Shown here: positions 47,410 to 56,968 of the stretch, one piece after another
How positions within the stretch are numbered: position 1 is the first letter of the stretch
Layout of the letters: each line of letters starts with the position of its first letter
NCBI GenBank assembly: GCA_028689775.1
Contig: JAQVCM010000008.1
Location: 1 to 64,000 of the forward strand
DNA length: 64,000 nt
DNA from: Crocinitomicaceae bacterium
Lineage (GTDB): Bacteria; Bacteroidota; Bacteroidia; Flavobacteriales_D; Crocinitomicaceae
Direction: 5' to 3'
Notes under the pieces: model-generated
Seen by the model: the letters and a program-made list of their open reading frames with translations, nothing else
Database searches by the model: none
What the model was told of the DNA's origin: nothing
Made by a program: the position numbers and the translations under genes

Positions 47410-50097
47410 TTATTTCAACAAATTAACGTGACCCGTAATCACTTTTGGTATGGTATAACCTTCACACGAAATGTATTTTAAAACATAGGTATACGTATCA
47501 TCTTTCAGCAGTTTTCCGTTGTATGTTCCATCCCAACCATATTCAGAATCCTCAGATATAAACAGTGTTTCGCCCCAACGATTCAAGACTCTAAATTCCC
47601 AATAACTAACTGGCAAATAAATGACAGGTTCAAAAACGTTGTTGAATTGATTCCCGTCAGGCGTAAAGGTATTTGGAATATAAACGGTGAAAGGTTCGAT
47701 GTACAATTGCTGATAACTCGAATCTTGACAACCAAATTCATTCGTTACGATTTGAATTGGTCTTTTTTGTCCATCCGTTTGATAACTGTAAACAGGATTT
47801 GATGCTGTTGAATATCCTCCTTCATCATCCATCAAATAGAGATAGGTTAATGCACCAGAAGAACGGTCTGTAAATGTGATTTCAGAATCGCAAATATTGG
47901 TAATCAAAGGATTGACCGAGAATTTTGAAATGGGACTTGGGTGAACAATTACGTAGTTTGGACGCAATAAATTCAAGGTTCTAACGCAACCTTCCGTAGT
48001 AATTAATGTTAATTGAACATCATAACTTCCTGCATTTGGATACGCGTGTGACGGATTTGTTAATGTGGAAGTAGTTCCATCGCCAAAGTCCCAAAGGTAT
48101 TGAGCTGGTGTTTCTGAAGTACTTAAATTCACAAACTGACCGATATAAGGTGCACATTTTAGTTTATCGTCAATTTCAAAATCAATGGTTGGCTCTTTGA
48201 AAATATAAATCGTTGATGTATCTGAATCCGAGCATTCTGCTGTGCTGATGGTCAAGATTACGGTGTGAGTTCCCGGTGTAGAATACGTCACATCGTTTAC
48301 AATTAATTGATCTGAAGTCGCGATCGAAGCATTTGGTCCAAAATCCCAAAGAACGGTGAAATCTGTTGGACCTGCAGCAGCTCCTACAAAATTAAAACTA
48401 TTCCCTGTAAAGCACAATGAATCGTTGTGCGTAAATGAAGCAACAATCGATTCAATCACATCAATCATTTTTTTGACTGTATCGTTGCAAACCGTGTTGT
48501 TGCTTGCAATCAATGTCACTTCATACGTTCCTTGCGTTGTATAGGTATAGCTTGGATTGACATCGGTACTTACATCTGTATTGATGCCTAAAACTCCAAA
48601 ATCCCAACTGTAAGTCGTTCCGTTTTGAGTGGTGTTGATAAAGTCTTTGATAAATCCATCGCAAAATGCGCCAGGAGGTAACTCAAAATCTGCTGTGGGT
48701 TGTGAAATAATCAAAATGGAGTCGGTAACTGTCCTGAAACAGGAACTAAATACGGCCGATAAAGTAACCGGAATGTATCCGCTTTGCGTGAATGATACAT
48801 TGTTTACAACCAGTTGATTGGAAGAAGTTGGAGTTGCATTTGGTCCAAAATCCCAGGTTAATACTGTTCCAGCAGGACCACTGAGTGAACCGACAAAATC
48901 AAAAGAATTGTCTTTGAAACATTGGGGTCCTTCTTTTGTAAAACTAATCTCCAAATGTTCGTTGACTTCAAATACTTGAATGGAAGTGTCTGTGCAAGGC
49001 CATCCTGGATTGGCAACCAAGGTTACGGTGTAAGTTCCAGGTGCTGGAAAGGTGAAAGTAGGTTGAAAAAGATTGCTTGTATCCGAAGTAACTCCTGGAA
49101 CTCCAAAATCCCATTTGTAAGAAGTTGCGCCAAAACTAAGGTTTTCAAATGTAATGGTTGCTCCTTCACAAAAAGAGACAAAAGTGGTCATTTGTGACTG
49201 CGGAGTGATGTTTGCTTGCAAGGTAATGTTGCAATTGATGACTTTAAAAATAAAATCTCGATCTGTTTTGTTGATCAAAATTCCGTTTCTAAATTCTTTT
49301 ACTCGAACGCCAACTACAAACAAGCCTAACATCAAAGGGTCTGCAGTTAAAATTCCGGTATTTGGATCTATTGAGATGGTTGCTCCTGGACCAAATGGAT
49401 TTGCTTGCGTAAATCCTGGACCCCAATTAACCAATCCATAAGGTGGCGGTGGCGATGGAGTTGGTTGTGGTGCTACATTGGTTGCTCCTGAATACGGAGT
49501 AATCAATTCGTAAAGTAATTGATCTCCATCTGCATCTGTTGCCGAATGGTCAAAAACCAAGGTTTCGTTGTTGCACAATACCATTGGCGGGTAATTGGTA
49601 AATCGAGGAGAACTGTTTACGAGCGCATTGGAATTGGTGCCGGTGATGTGTGTTGTCACCGTTAAACCAGTATCACCAGGATTGTTGATGTTGATAACGT
49701 CTGGTCTTCTGCAACAACGCTGGTAGCTCACATTGTATCCGCCTGGCGTTGGTGGTAAATTGACCACAATGGTATAAACTGCTTTTTCGTTGCAAAATCC
49801 AGTTGGAGGAATCACGCAAGGATTGCTAAATACGATTGGTAAAACGACACTTCCAGGAAATGGAATGGAGACGGTTTGTACCAAGATGTTGTTTGAATTG
49901 TAGATTCCTAAACTGAGCGGGTTATCATAAGGTGCACCGTTGACAGTAGCACAATCTCGATACAAGACGACAGAAATTTGATAGTTGTTATTCCCTAAGT
50001 AATCATAATAGATTTCACCTCCAATAATATGGCTTGCATTTGCCCGTAAGCTGGACAAAATCAGGATTATTAAAAATACGTATCGTTTCAAATTCAT
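47410..50097 (-). CDS. PKD-repeat protein with T9SS type B sorting domain
   Basis: The 895-residue protein has a signal peptide (MNLKRYVFLIILILSSLRANA). An N-terminal beta-rich domain follows, then several PKD-type repeats with WDFG/WDFGDG motifs and 'YTYTTQGTYEVTL' blocks. The last ~90 residues are the T9SS type B (gliding-motility CTD) domain: IPNTFTPDGNQFNNVF, then WGETLF, then WDGTYNG. It is therefore secreted through the outer membrane and attached at the cell surface, with a probable adhesive role. Confidence 0.93.
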   Translation of the reverse strand: MNLKRYVFLIILILSSLRANASHIIGGEIYYDYLGNNNYQISVVLYRDCATVNGAPYDNPLSLGIYNSNNILVQTVSIPFPGSVVLPIVFSNPCVIPPTGFCNEKAVYTIVVNLPPTPGGYNVSYQRCCRRPDVININNPGDTGLTVTTHITGTNSNALVNSSPRFTNYPPMVLCNNETLVFDHSATDADGDQLLYELITPYSGATNVAPQPTPSPPPPYGLVNWGPGFTQANPFGPGATISIDPNTGILTADPLMLGLFVVGVRVKEFRNGILINKTDRDFIFKVINCNITLQANITPQSQMTTFVSFCEGATITFENLSFGATSYKWDFGVPGVTSDTSNLFQPTFTFPAPGTYTVTLVANPGWPCTDTSIQVFEVNEHLEISFTKEGPQCFKDNSFDFVGSLSGPAGTVLTWDFGPNATPTSSNQLVVNNVSFTQSGYIPVTLSAVFSSCFRTVTDSILIISQPTADFELPPGAFCDGFIKDFINTTQNGTTYSWDFGVLGINTDVSTDVNPSYTYTTQGTYEVTLIASNNTVCNDTVKKMIDVIESIVASFTHNDSLCFTGNSFNFVGAAAGPTDFTVLWDFGPNASIATSDQLIVNDVTYSTPGTHTVILTISTAECSDSDTSTIYIFKEPTIDFEIDDKLKCAPYIGQFVNLSTSETPAQYLWDFGDGTTSTLTNPSHAYPNAGSYDVQLTLITTEGCVRTLNLLRPNYVIVHPSPISKFSVNPLITNICDSEITFTDRSSGALTYLYLMDDEGGYSTASNPVYSYQTDGQKRPIQIVTNEFGCQDSSYQQLYIEPFTVYIPNTFTPDGNQFNNVFEPVIYLPVSYWEFRVLNRWGETLFISEDSEYGWDGTYNGKLLKDDTYTYVLKYISCEGYTIPKVITGHVNLLK

Positions 50098-50149
50098 CTT
50101 TCTAGGTAACGAAGATTTCTTGTAATAGTTGTTTCCAATTTCAAAATAG

Positions 50150-50974
50150 TTAACTCATTTTAAAAGGATTATCATAAAGGTATTCAAAATTCAGTCTATT
50201 TTTCGATTTTTGATTGCATATTTTTTTTCCGATTACTTGATTTTCTTCATTTAAAAATTCAGGAAGCTCCAAATTGTGTTGCGAGCAGAAACTGGTGTAG
50301 AGGTCTTTTCTGGTCGGATGCTCACTTGCACAACCGTTCAAAACCTCTCCCCAAACCTCCATTTCGATGATGCGATCAATCATTCGAATGCAATCTGTTT
50401 GATGTATTAAATTCACTGGCGATTCCCCATTTGGAATTTCTTTTCGACCAGCAAAATATTTTCCCATTTGCCGTTCGCCACCAACCAAACCAGCAAAACG
50501 TAAAACGGTTAATCGATCTCCTAAAAGTTGGTGTAATTGTTCCTCCGCAAAAGCCAAAGAGTTGGATGCGATATAGTTGTTTCGGTCAAATTCATCTTCT
50601 TTGGCTTCTCCAATTTCATTGGGATAAATTCCTGTCGAACTGACAAATATAAAGCGAGTTTGACTTGGGAAAAGTTTCGCAACTCGAAGCATTCGTTTAC
50701 CATAATTTTCAACTTCATGTTCTAATCCTTCAGCATTCGATCTTCTGTTTGGAGGAATGTTTAGAACGCAAACCGCAGTATCAGCGAAAAATTCAGTGCT
50801 GTTTTGAGGAAAATCGTGCTCCGTATTTAAAATAATTGCGTCTAAGTTCGCGGCTTTTAGAAGTTCGATTTTTTCAGAACTGCTTGTAGTTCCAACTACT
50901 TTATTTCCATTCTTCTGAAATTCTTTTCCCAAGGGTAATCCCAACCAACCAAATCCTACAACTGCAATTTTCAT
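50150..50974 (-). CDS. NAD(P)-dependent sugar epimerase/dehydratase-like SDR protein
   Basis: The protein is 274 residues from the ATG at 50974 (MKIAVVGFGWLGLPLGKEF). The glycine-rich Rossmann motif GFGWLG starts the chain. FVSSTGIY is a possible catalytic-site segment, though the classic YxxxK is not obvious. It resembles atypical SDR proteins of the YeeZ group. The substrate is unknown. Confidence 0.8.
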   Translation of the reverse strand: MKIAVVGFGWLGLPLGKEFQKNGNKVVGTTSSSEKIELLKAANLDAIILNTEHDFPQNSTEFFADTAVCVLNIPPNRRSNAEGLEHEVENYGKRMLRVAKLFPSQTRFIFVSSTGIYPNEIGEAKEDEFDRNNYIASNSLAFAEEQLHQLLGDRLTVLRFAGLVGGERQMGKYFAGRKEIPNGESPVNLIHQTDCIRMIDRIIEMEVWGEVLNGCASEHPTRKDLYTSFCSQHNLELPEFLNEENQVIGKKICNQKSKNRLNFEYLYDNPFKMS

Positions 50975-51113
50975 ATCGTATGTTTTTATCAAAAATACAA
51001 AAATAGCAGCTTAAATAATTTATTTTTCTACATTTTGAAAATTACCTCATTGAGGGTATTGTACAGGCAATTTAAAACACCAACCTTTGTTATTTAGAAT
51101 TGTTCTAAGTAAG

Positions 51114-51743
51114 ATGGTCGTAGTAGTAGCAAGTAATAATACATTAATTAAGTCTGGAATACAACACATTGTAACTGGTTTGGCGACAGATGTGGCTGAG
51201 TTGGTTTGTGATTCTTCGACCAGTATCATGCTTGGTTTGGAAGAAAACAGGGCAAGTGTTTTGTTTTTTGATAAAAGCAATACTTCTATTTTTACCCACG
51301 CGTTGCTCAAAGAAATCAGAATTAAATACGGAGATTTAAAAATAATCGTCATTTCTGATTTGAATGCCGTGACGGAAATTTCAGAAAGCATCAACATCGG
51401 TATTCACGCCTATCTTACCTACGATTGCAGTCAAGAGGAAATTGAGAAGGCATTGGCTCACCTGCGAAAAGGCGAAACTTTCTTTTGTTCTAAAGTTTTG
51501 TCCAAAGTGTTAGAATTTGATGCTGCAGAAGCAAATAATTCTTGTGCTGCGATCCAATTGACGCAGCGCGAAGTTGAAATTGCAAATTACATTGCGGAAG
51601 GAAATACCAACAAACAAATCGCCGAGATTTTATGCATCAGTCCACATACGGTTCATTCGCATCGTAAAAGTTTGATGAAAAAATTGGGTGTTAGCTCTGC
51701 ATCAGATGTTACGCGCTATGTCTTTAAAAAAGGCTTGATTTAA
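51114..51743 (+). CDS. LuxR/NarL-type response regulator with degenerate receiver domain
   Basis: The protein is 209 residues from the ATG at 51114 (MVVVVASNNT). The C-terminal HTH is intact (LTQREVEIANYIAEG; IAEILCISPHTVHSHRKSL). The receiver domain keeps an aspartate at position 53 (LFFDKSN). It lacks the acidic pair near residue 8 (ASNN) and the usual lysine (AYLTYD). It may not be a normal phosphorylation switch. It sits 131 bp upstream of the haem operon on the same strand and is a candidate regulator of it. A short palindrome CCTCATTGAGG (51045-51055) lies ahead of the gene. Confidence 0.85.
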   Translation: MVVVVASNNTLIKSGIQHIVTGLATDVAELVCDSSTSIMLGLEENRASVLFFDKSNTSIFTHALLKEIRIKYGDLKIIVISDLNAVTEISESINIGIHAYLTYDCSQEEIEKALAHLRKGETFFCSKVLSKVLEFDAAEANNSCAAIQLTQREVEIANYIAEGNTNKQIAEILCISPHTVHSHRKSLMKKLGVSSASDVTRYVFKKGLI

Positions 51744-51808
51744 ATCCCCATTCCATTTACCGTTTTTCGTTTAGATTTCTCTCCCTCAAATTTCACCTAT
51801 CAAGGGGA

Positions 51809-51854
51809 TTGTGAGGTGGAAATTCTCTCCATACTTTTGTTATTCTAATTTAGA
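51809..51854 (+). promoter_or_regulatory. Haem operon promoter with overlapping palindromes
   Basis: TTG (51809-51811) and TACTTTTG (51832-51839) are 20 bp apart. The -33 TTG lies in the loop of an inverted repeat, AATTTCACCT (51789-51798) / AGGTGGAAATT (51814-51824). The palindrome TCTAATTTAGA (51844-51854) covers the expected transcription start and could be a Fur-like iron box, but I cannot confirm that. Confidence 0.5.
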
Positions 51855-51874
51855 CTAATTAAAAATAAGGAAAA

Positions 51875-53128
51875 ATGAAAAGAATAATAGTAGCTGTATG
51901 CGCGTTTGTAGCGATTCAAAATGGGAACGCTCAAGGGGTTGTTGATACCGTAATTACAGGAAATGGATACGCTGAAAATGTTTGGTACAGTTTAGAAAAT
52001 GATGAGCAAGCGAGATCTGCAGGTACCAATTGGGAAATTGCGTTGGCAACTACAATCGCACAAAGTTCCGAACTTTCTGCAGTCATTCGTTTTAACCATA
52101 AAATTGGGACGCTTTATACAGTTCCTGGTGCTTTGCCAGCAGATTTTGCAACTTTAGATACTGCTGGAATGGTGGCAAACGGAGAATTGCAAAACAGTGA
52201 CTCCAAATGGGGCGAAGGTGCTTTTAGTGATGTAACTTTGAATGGACAATTTGATTACGGCTGGGGACAATACAACATGACTTCGCACAATTTAGAAGCA
52301 AACCGAATTTTTGTCATCAAATATGCAGACAATACGTACAAAAAAGTGATGATCTCTTTGAATACAGTTGGTAAAAAGTATTCCATTACGTTTGCTGATT
52401 TAAACAGTGCAACACCAACAGTTTCTGAGGTTGATTATTCAAACATTTCAGATCGTAATTTTGTTTATTTCTCCGTGAAAAATGATCAAATGTTGAACAG
52501 AGAACCTGCTTCTGCATCTTGGGATTTAACGTTCATGCAGTATTTGGCAACACTTGCTCCAAACATGCGATACACGTCATTTGGTATTTTAAGTAATGTG
52601 GGTGTGGAAGCTGTCAAAGTGAGCGGCGTTACAAATCCAGTGACTTTTGTTGATCATCAAGCACAAACATTTAGCACAGATATCAATGTAATTGGGTACA
52701 ACTGGAAAAATGCACAAGCACAAACGGTTCCAACGGATGTCGTTTACTTTGTGAAAGATAGAAATAGCAGCATTTGGAAATTGATTTTCACAGCGTTTAC
52801 AACTGGTTCAGGAACTTCAATCAATTCGAACGTTTTCTCAAAAGAGAAATTAGTTGATGCTTTAGGTGTGGATAAATTGAATGCAAACATCTTCTTGAAT
52901 GTGTATCCAAATCCGACAAGCGATGTTGCTTCCATTGTATTTGACAATCAAGCTGTTGCGGATGTGAAAATTGTGAACGCATTGGGTCAAGTAGTTTATC
53001 AAGAAAATATTCAAACAACTGGATTACAGGTTGTAAATGTGAATGTAGCTGATTTCCAAGCTGGGATTTACCACGTATTGGTTTCTACTGACAAACAAAT
53101 TTCTTCTCAAAAATTAATCGTACAATAA
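51875..53128 (+). CDS. hmuY: HmuY-family haem-binding protein with T9SS type A sorting domain
   Basis: The 417-residue protein has a signal peptide (MKRIIVAVCAFVAIQNGNAQ). The HmuY fold has WDLTFMQYLATLAPNMRYTS. A C-terminal ~75-residue T9SS type A domain follows (NVYPNPTSDVASIVFDNQA, GIYHVLV, then KLIVQ). It would be secreted or surface-anchored to take haem from host or environmental proteins and pass it to the receptor at 56969. It leads the haem operon. Secretion by T9SS sets it apart from classical lipoprotein HmuY. Confidence 0.85.
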   Translation: MKRIIVAVCAFVAIQNGNAQGVVDTVITGNGYAENVWYSLENDEQARSAGTNWEIALATTIAQSSELSAVIRFNHKIGTLYTVPGALPADFATLDTAGMVANGELQNSDSKWGEGAFSDVTLNGQFDYGWGQYNMTSHNLEANRIFVIKYADNTYKKVMISLNTVGKKYSITFADLNSATPTVSEVDYSNISDRNFVYFSVKNDQMLNREPASASWDLTFMQYLATLAPNMRYTSFGILSNVGVEAVKVSGVTNPVTFVDHQAQTFSTDINVIGYNWKNAQAQTVPTDVVYFVKDRNSSIWKLIFTAFTTGSGTSINSNVFSKEKLVDALGVDKLNANIFLNVYPNPTSDVASIVFDNQAVADVKIVNALGQVVYQENIQTTGLQVVNVNVADFQAGIYHVLVSTDKQISSQKLIVQ

Positions 53129-53134
53129 AAATTT

Positions 53135-53995
53135 ATGAAAAAAATTATTTTCACTTTAATCGCAGTAATTGCATTGGCTTCGTGTGGTTCTAAATCAGAA
53201 AAAACAGATGTTGCAGAACCGGAAGTTGCACGAAAAATCGTCTCTTTAAACGGAACAATCACCGAAATCATTTTTGATTTACAAGAAAGTGATGAGTTGG
53301 TTGGGATTGATGTGACGAGTTCGTATCCTGAAAAAGAAACGGCTGTGATTGCTAATTTAGGACACCTTTCTGGCATCACTGCTGAGTCGATTTTAGGATT
53401 GGCGCCAACACACGTTTTGGGTTTCAAAGATGAAGTTCCTGCTGAGTTAATCGCACAATTGAAAGCTGCTAAAATTGAAGTGGTTTTATTTGAACGCGAA
53501 TATTCAATTTCAGGCGTGAAAAGTACGATTGCAGAAATTTCGAAATGGTTCAATAAAACAACGGAAGGTGAAAAATTAGCCAATCAAATTGATGAAGATT
53601 TGAAAGGAATGGTCACCTTGAAATCACAACCACATGTTCTTTTTGTGTATGCACGAGGAGTTGGAATGTTGATGGTTGCTGGTGAAAATACGCAAATGGA
53701 TAAAATGATTTCATTGGCTGGCGGAAAAAATGCCGTGAGTGGATTTGAAGACTTCAAACCCTTGACACCTGAGTCTGTCATTGCTGCAAAGCCAGATTTA
53801 TTGCTTTTGTTTAATTCAGGTACAGAAAGTTTGAGTGGCGGTGAAGGTTTACTTCAGATTCCTGGAGTGAAAATGACACCAGCCGGAATCAACAAAAGCT
53901 TTTTAAGCATGGACGGTTTGTACGTGAGCGGTTTTGGACCAAGAATCGGAAAAGCATTGGTTGAAATCAATCAGAAATTGAACGAATTAAAATAG
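53135..53995 (+). CDS. hmuT: Haem ABC transporter, substrate-binding lipoprotein
   Basis: The 286-residue lipoprotein (LASC lipobox) has the helical-backbone BtuF/FhuD-like fold, with ARKIVSLNGTITEIIFDLQE and GLAPTHVLGF. It lies 6 nt after hmuY and 10 nt before the permease. It would bind haem in the periplasm. Confidence 0.92.
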   Translation: MKKIIFTLIAVIALASCGSKSEKTDVAEPEVARKIVSLNGTITEIIFDLQESDELVGIDVTSSYPEKETAVIANLGHLSGITAESILGLAPTHVLGFKDEVPAELIAQLKAAKIEVVLFEREYSISGVKSTIAEISKWFNKTTEGEKLANQIDEDLKGMVTLKSQPHVLFVYARGVGMLMVAGENTQMDKMISLAGGKNAVSGFEDFKPLTPESVIAAKPDLLLLFNSGTESLSGGEGLLQIPGVKMTPAGINKSFLSMDGLYVSGFGPRIGKALVEINQKLNELK

Positions 53996-54005
53996 TCCCA
54001 AAAGG

Positions 54006-55046
54006 ATGAACAAAACAAGAATACTTTATTGGATACTAAGTGGCTTGCTGATTGTGAGCTGCTTAGTTTCAGTTTCCATCGGAAGTGTTTCGATTGAAAT
54101 CAAGCAAATCTTTAGTTTGATTTTAAACCGAATGGGATTCGAGGAATCACAGAATTTTACGACTATACAAGAAAATGTATTCTGGATTCTGCGTTTTCCA
54201 CGTGTGCTTTTTGGCATTTTAGTTGGCGTTGCTTTGGGCGTTTCTGGGGTTTCTTTGCAAGGAATTTTCAGAAATCCGTTGGTTGATTCTGGTTTAATCG
54301 GCATCGCTTCTGGCGCCTCTTTGTTGGCTTCTTGTTTCATCGTTTTGAGTTCGTATTTTTCTTTTTTATCAATCGTAAATGCACAATTGACCATGGCATT
54401 CGTTGCTTTTGTAGGCGCGGCAGTCACGGCGTTTTTGGTTTATCGGGTTTCATTGTATAACGGAAAAATCAACATTACGATGCTGATTTTAGCAGGTGTT
54501 GCGCTCAACGCGGTCTCGGGTTCATTAACGGGTTTATTGACTTATTTTGCAGACGACAGACAATTGCGCGACATTACGTTCTGGACTTTGGGTAGTTTGA
54601 GTGGAGCAACGTGGTTGAGTTTATCAATTCTCGCTTTTTTTGTGCTCATTCCAGCTTTCATTTTAATGCGCTATCGCAATGCTTTAAATGCCTTTGCGTT
54701 GGGCGAAAAATCAGCTTATTTTATCGGTGTAGACACGAAAAAAGTCAAATTTGTGGTCTTGCTTTGTTCTACTGCGATGGTTGGTGCAACGGTTGCTTTT
54801 TCAGGAATCATTGGTTTCGTTGGATTGGTAATTCCACACATTTTACGTTTGATGATCGGACCAAATCACCGCGCTTTGATGCCGCTTTCCGCTTTAGCCG
54901 GAGCTTTGTTGATTTGCTTGGCAGATTTAGTGAGTCGCACCTTAATCAACCCAATTGAAATTCCAATCGGAATCATCACGTCCATCATCGGAGCTCCGAT
55001 TTTACTGCTTATTATTCTCAAACAAAAAAGAAACTTATTTGTATGA
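54006..55046 (+). CDS. hmuU: Haem ABC transporter, permease (FecCD family)
   Basis: The 346-residue integral membrane protein has about ten TM helices and FecCD motifs (LRFPRVLFGILVGVALGVSG; GIIGFVGLVIPHILRLMIGPNH). Its last 4 nt overlap the ATPase gene, so the two are translationally coupled. Confidence 0.94.
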   Translation: MNKTRILYWILSGLLIVSCLVSVSIGSVSIEIKQIFSLILNRMGFEESQNFTTIQENVFWILRFPRVLFGILVGVALGVSGVSLQGIFRNPLVDSGLIGIASGASLLASCFIVLSSYFSFLSIVNAQLTMAFVAFVGAAVTAFLVYRVSLYNGKINITMLILAGVALNAVSGSLTGLLTYFADDRQLRDITFWTLGSLSGATWLSLSILAFFVLIPAFILMRYRNALNAFALGEKSAYFIGVDTKKVKFVVLLCSTAMVGATVAFSGIIGFVGLVIPHILRLMIGPNHRALMPLSALAGALLICLADLVSRTLINPIEIPIGIITSIIGAPILLLIILKQKRNLFV

Positions 55047-55873
55047 TCGTAGCGAAGAATGTAGGTTTTGGGATTGCTGGAAAAATGCTTTTAAATCCCG
55101 TTTCAATCGAATTTAAACGTTCTGAATTGGTGGTTATTTTGGGTCCAAATGGCGCTGGAAAAAGTACTTTGATTCAATTGTTGGCTGGTTATTTAGATCC
55201 AACGGTTGGAAACGTCAGTTATCATCAGCAAGATTTAAAAGATTGGAAAACCAATTCCTTGGCTAAAAATCGAGCATATCTGCACCAACAAAGCAATGTC
55301 TTCGGATCATTTACAGTTCAAGAAATTGTGGAGATGGGAAGATTTCCGCACGATGAATCGCACGAAGAATTACAGCGAATTACGGTTGATACCTTGATTG
55401 AACTGAAATTGTTTCCAAAACGAAATCAAAGTTACCAGACTTTATCAGGTGGCGAACAACAACGGGTGCAATTTGCGAGAGCGATTATACAATTGGAGAC
55501 GGAAAATCGGACTGCGAATCCTGAAAAAGTATTGTTTTTGGATGAACCATTGAACAATTTGGACTTGCATTATCAGTATTCGCTGATGGAACAAGCGCAA
55601 CAAAAAATAATCAAGCAAGGTGGAATTGTCATTGCCGTTTTGCACGACATCAACATGGCGTACGCTTTTGCAGATCGAATCATCATTGTCAAAAATGGAC
55701 ACGTGGTGGTTGATAATACAACAGAATTAGCCTTGGAACCTGAGATTTTGGAATCCATTTTCGACATTGGAATTCAGAAAAATCAAGTCGGAAATGAAAT
55801 TTTCTTTTCGATGTGTCCAAGAAAAAGTGAAAATAAATACGTTCAACTGAACAAACAATTTAGCAATCAATAA
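55043..55873 (+). CDS. hmuV: Haem ABC transporter, ATP-binding protein
   Basis: The 276-residue ATPase has Walker A GPNGAGKST, signature LSGGEQQRVQFARA and Walker B VLFLDEPLNNLD. The linkage to hmuT and hmuU identifies it. It drives haem import across the inner membrane. Confidence 0.94.
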   Translation: MIVAKNVGFGIAGKMLLNPVSIEFKRSELVVILGPNGAGKSTLIQLLAGYLDPTVGNVSYHQQDLKDWKTNSLAKNRAYLHQQSNVFGSFTVQEIVEMGRFPHDESHEELQRITVDTLIELKLFPKRNQSYQTLSGGEQQRVQFARAIIQLETENRTANPEKVLFLDEPLNNLDLHYQYSLMEQAQQKIIKQGGIVIAVLHDINMAYAFADRIIIVKNGHVVVDNTTELALEPEILESIFDIGIQKNQVGNEIFFSMCPRKSENKYVQLNKQFSNQ

Positions 55874-55894
55874 TCAAAATAAATATAAAATAAT

Positions 55895-56947
55895 ATGTCA
55901 AATACAAATTTAAAAGCTCGTTACGACGAGGTAAAAGCAGAAAACGGAACATTGCGCATCCGTGATATCGCCAAAACATTAGGCGTGAGTGAAGTAGAAG
56001 TTCTTGTTTTAGGATGTGGCGAACACGTGACGCGTTTGCGTCCTGAGTTTTCTGAAATCCTTTTGGGAGTTGAAGCTTTGGGATACGTCATGGCATTATC
56101 TCGAAACGACGATGCAGTTCACGAACGAAAAGGAGTTTACTTAAACGGAGATTTCTCCAGTCCACACGCAAGCATGTTTGTTGGAGCGGATATCGATTTG
56201 CGAATTTTCTTCAGAACTTGGAGTTCTGCATTTGGAGTAGCGGAAACCAGTAAAGATAAAACAAGATTCAGTTTACAGTTTTTCAATAATAGAGGTGAAG
56301 CGGTGCATAAAATTTACATGGAACCAACGAGTAACATCGAAAAGTACCACGAATTGGTTGCGCGTTTCAAAAACGAAGATCAAAGCAAAATTCAAGAAGT
56401 AGATTCATCTTTAAAACCACAAGAAGTGGAACTTCCAGACAGCGAAATCGATCAAGAAGCTTTTCAAACAGATTGGAAAAACTTGAAAGATACGCACGAC
56501 TTTTTTGGAATGATGCGAAAGTACAAAGTAACCAGAACGCAAGCTTTGCGTTTGGCTCCTTCTGATTTAGCAGAATCACTTGAAAATGACGGATTGAGAA
56601 AAATCTTGAATCTCGCAGTTGCCAAAAAAGTCAACATCATGGTTTTTGTTGGGAACGACGGAATGATTCAAATTCACAGTGGAGAGATTGAAAACGTGGT
56701 TGATTTCAAAGAATGGATTAACATTTTGGATCCAAAATTCAATTTACATTTAAGAGAAAACGCAATTACACAAACTTGGATTGTTCGGAAACCAACGACC
56801 GATGGAATTGTGACTTCTTTGGAATTATTTAATGCGAAAAACGAATTGATTTGTTCGCTTTTCGGTGCGCGTAAACCAGGAATTCCAGAATTGGAATCGT
56901 GGAGAGAAATTGTACGCGAAATCAGTCAAAAATCGGTTGCTGTTTAA
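55895..56947 (+). CDS. hmuS: Hemin-degrading/transport factor HmuS-like
   Basis: The 350-residue protein has two tandem ChuS/HmuS-type halves with a helical linker (YDEVKAENGTLRIRDIAKTLG in the first, WKNLKDTHDFFGMMRKYKV in the second). It would receive imported haem in the cytoplasm and release iron or hand it on. It follows hmuV by 21 nt and precedes the receptor by 21 nt. Confidence 0.92.
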   Translation: MSNTNLKARYDEVKAENGTLRIRDIAKTLGVSEVEVLVLGCGEHVTRLRPEFSEILLGVEALGYVMALSRNDDAVHERKGVYLNGDFSSPHASMFVGADIDLRIFFRTWSSAFGVAETSKDKTRFSLQFFNNRGEAVHKIYMEPTSNIEKYHELVARFKNEDQSKIQEVDSSLKPQEVELPDSEIDQEAFQTDWKNLKDTHDFFGMMRKYKVTRTQALRLAPSDLAESLENDGLRKILNLAVAKKVNIMVFVGNDGMIQIHSGEIENVVDFKEWINILDPKFNLHLRENAITQTWIVRKPTTDGIVTSLELFNAKNELICSLFGARKPGIPELESWREIVREISQKSVAV

Positions 56948-56968
56948 CCAATAGAATATATTTTTAAC

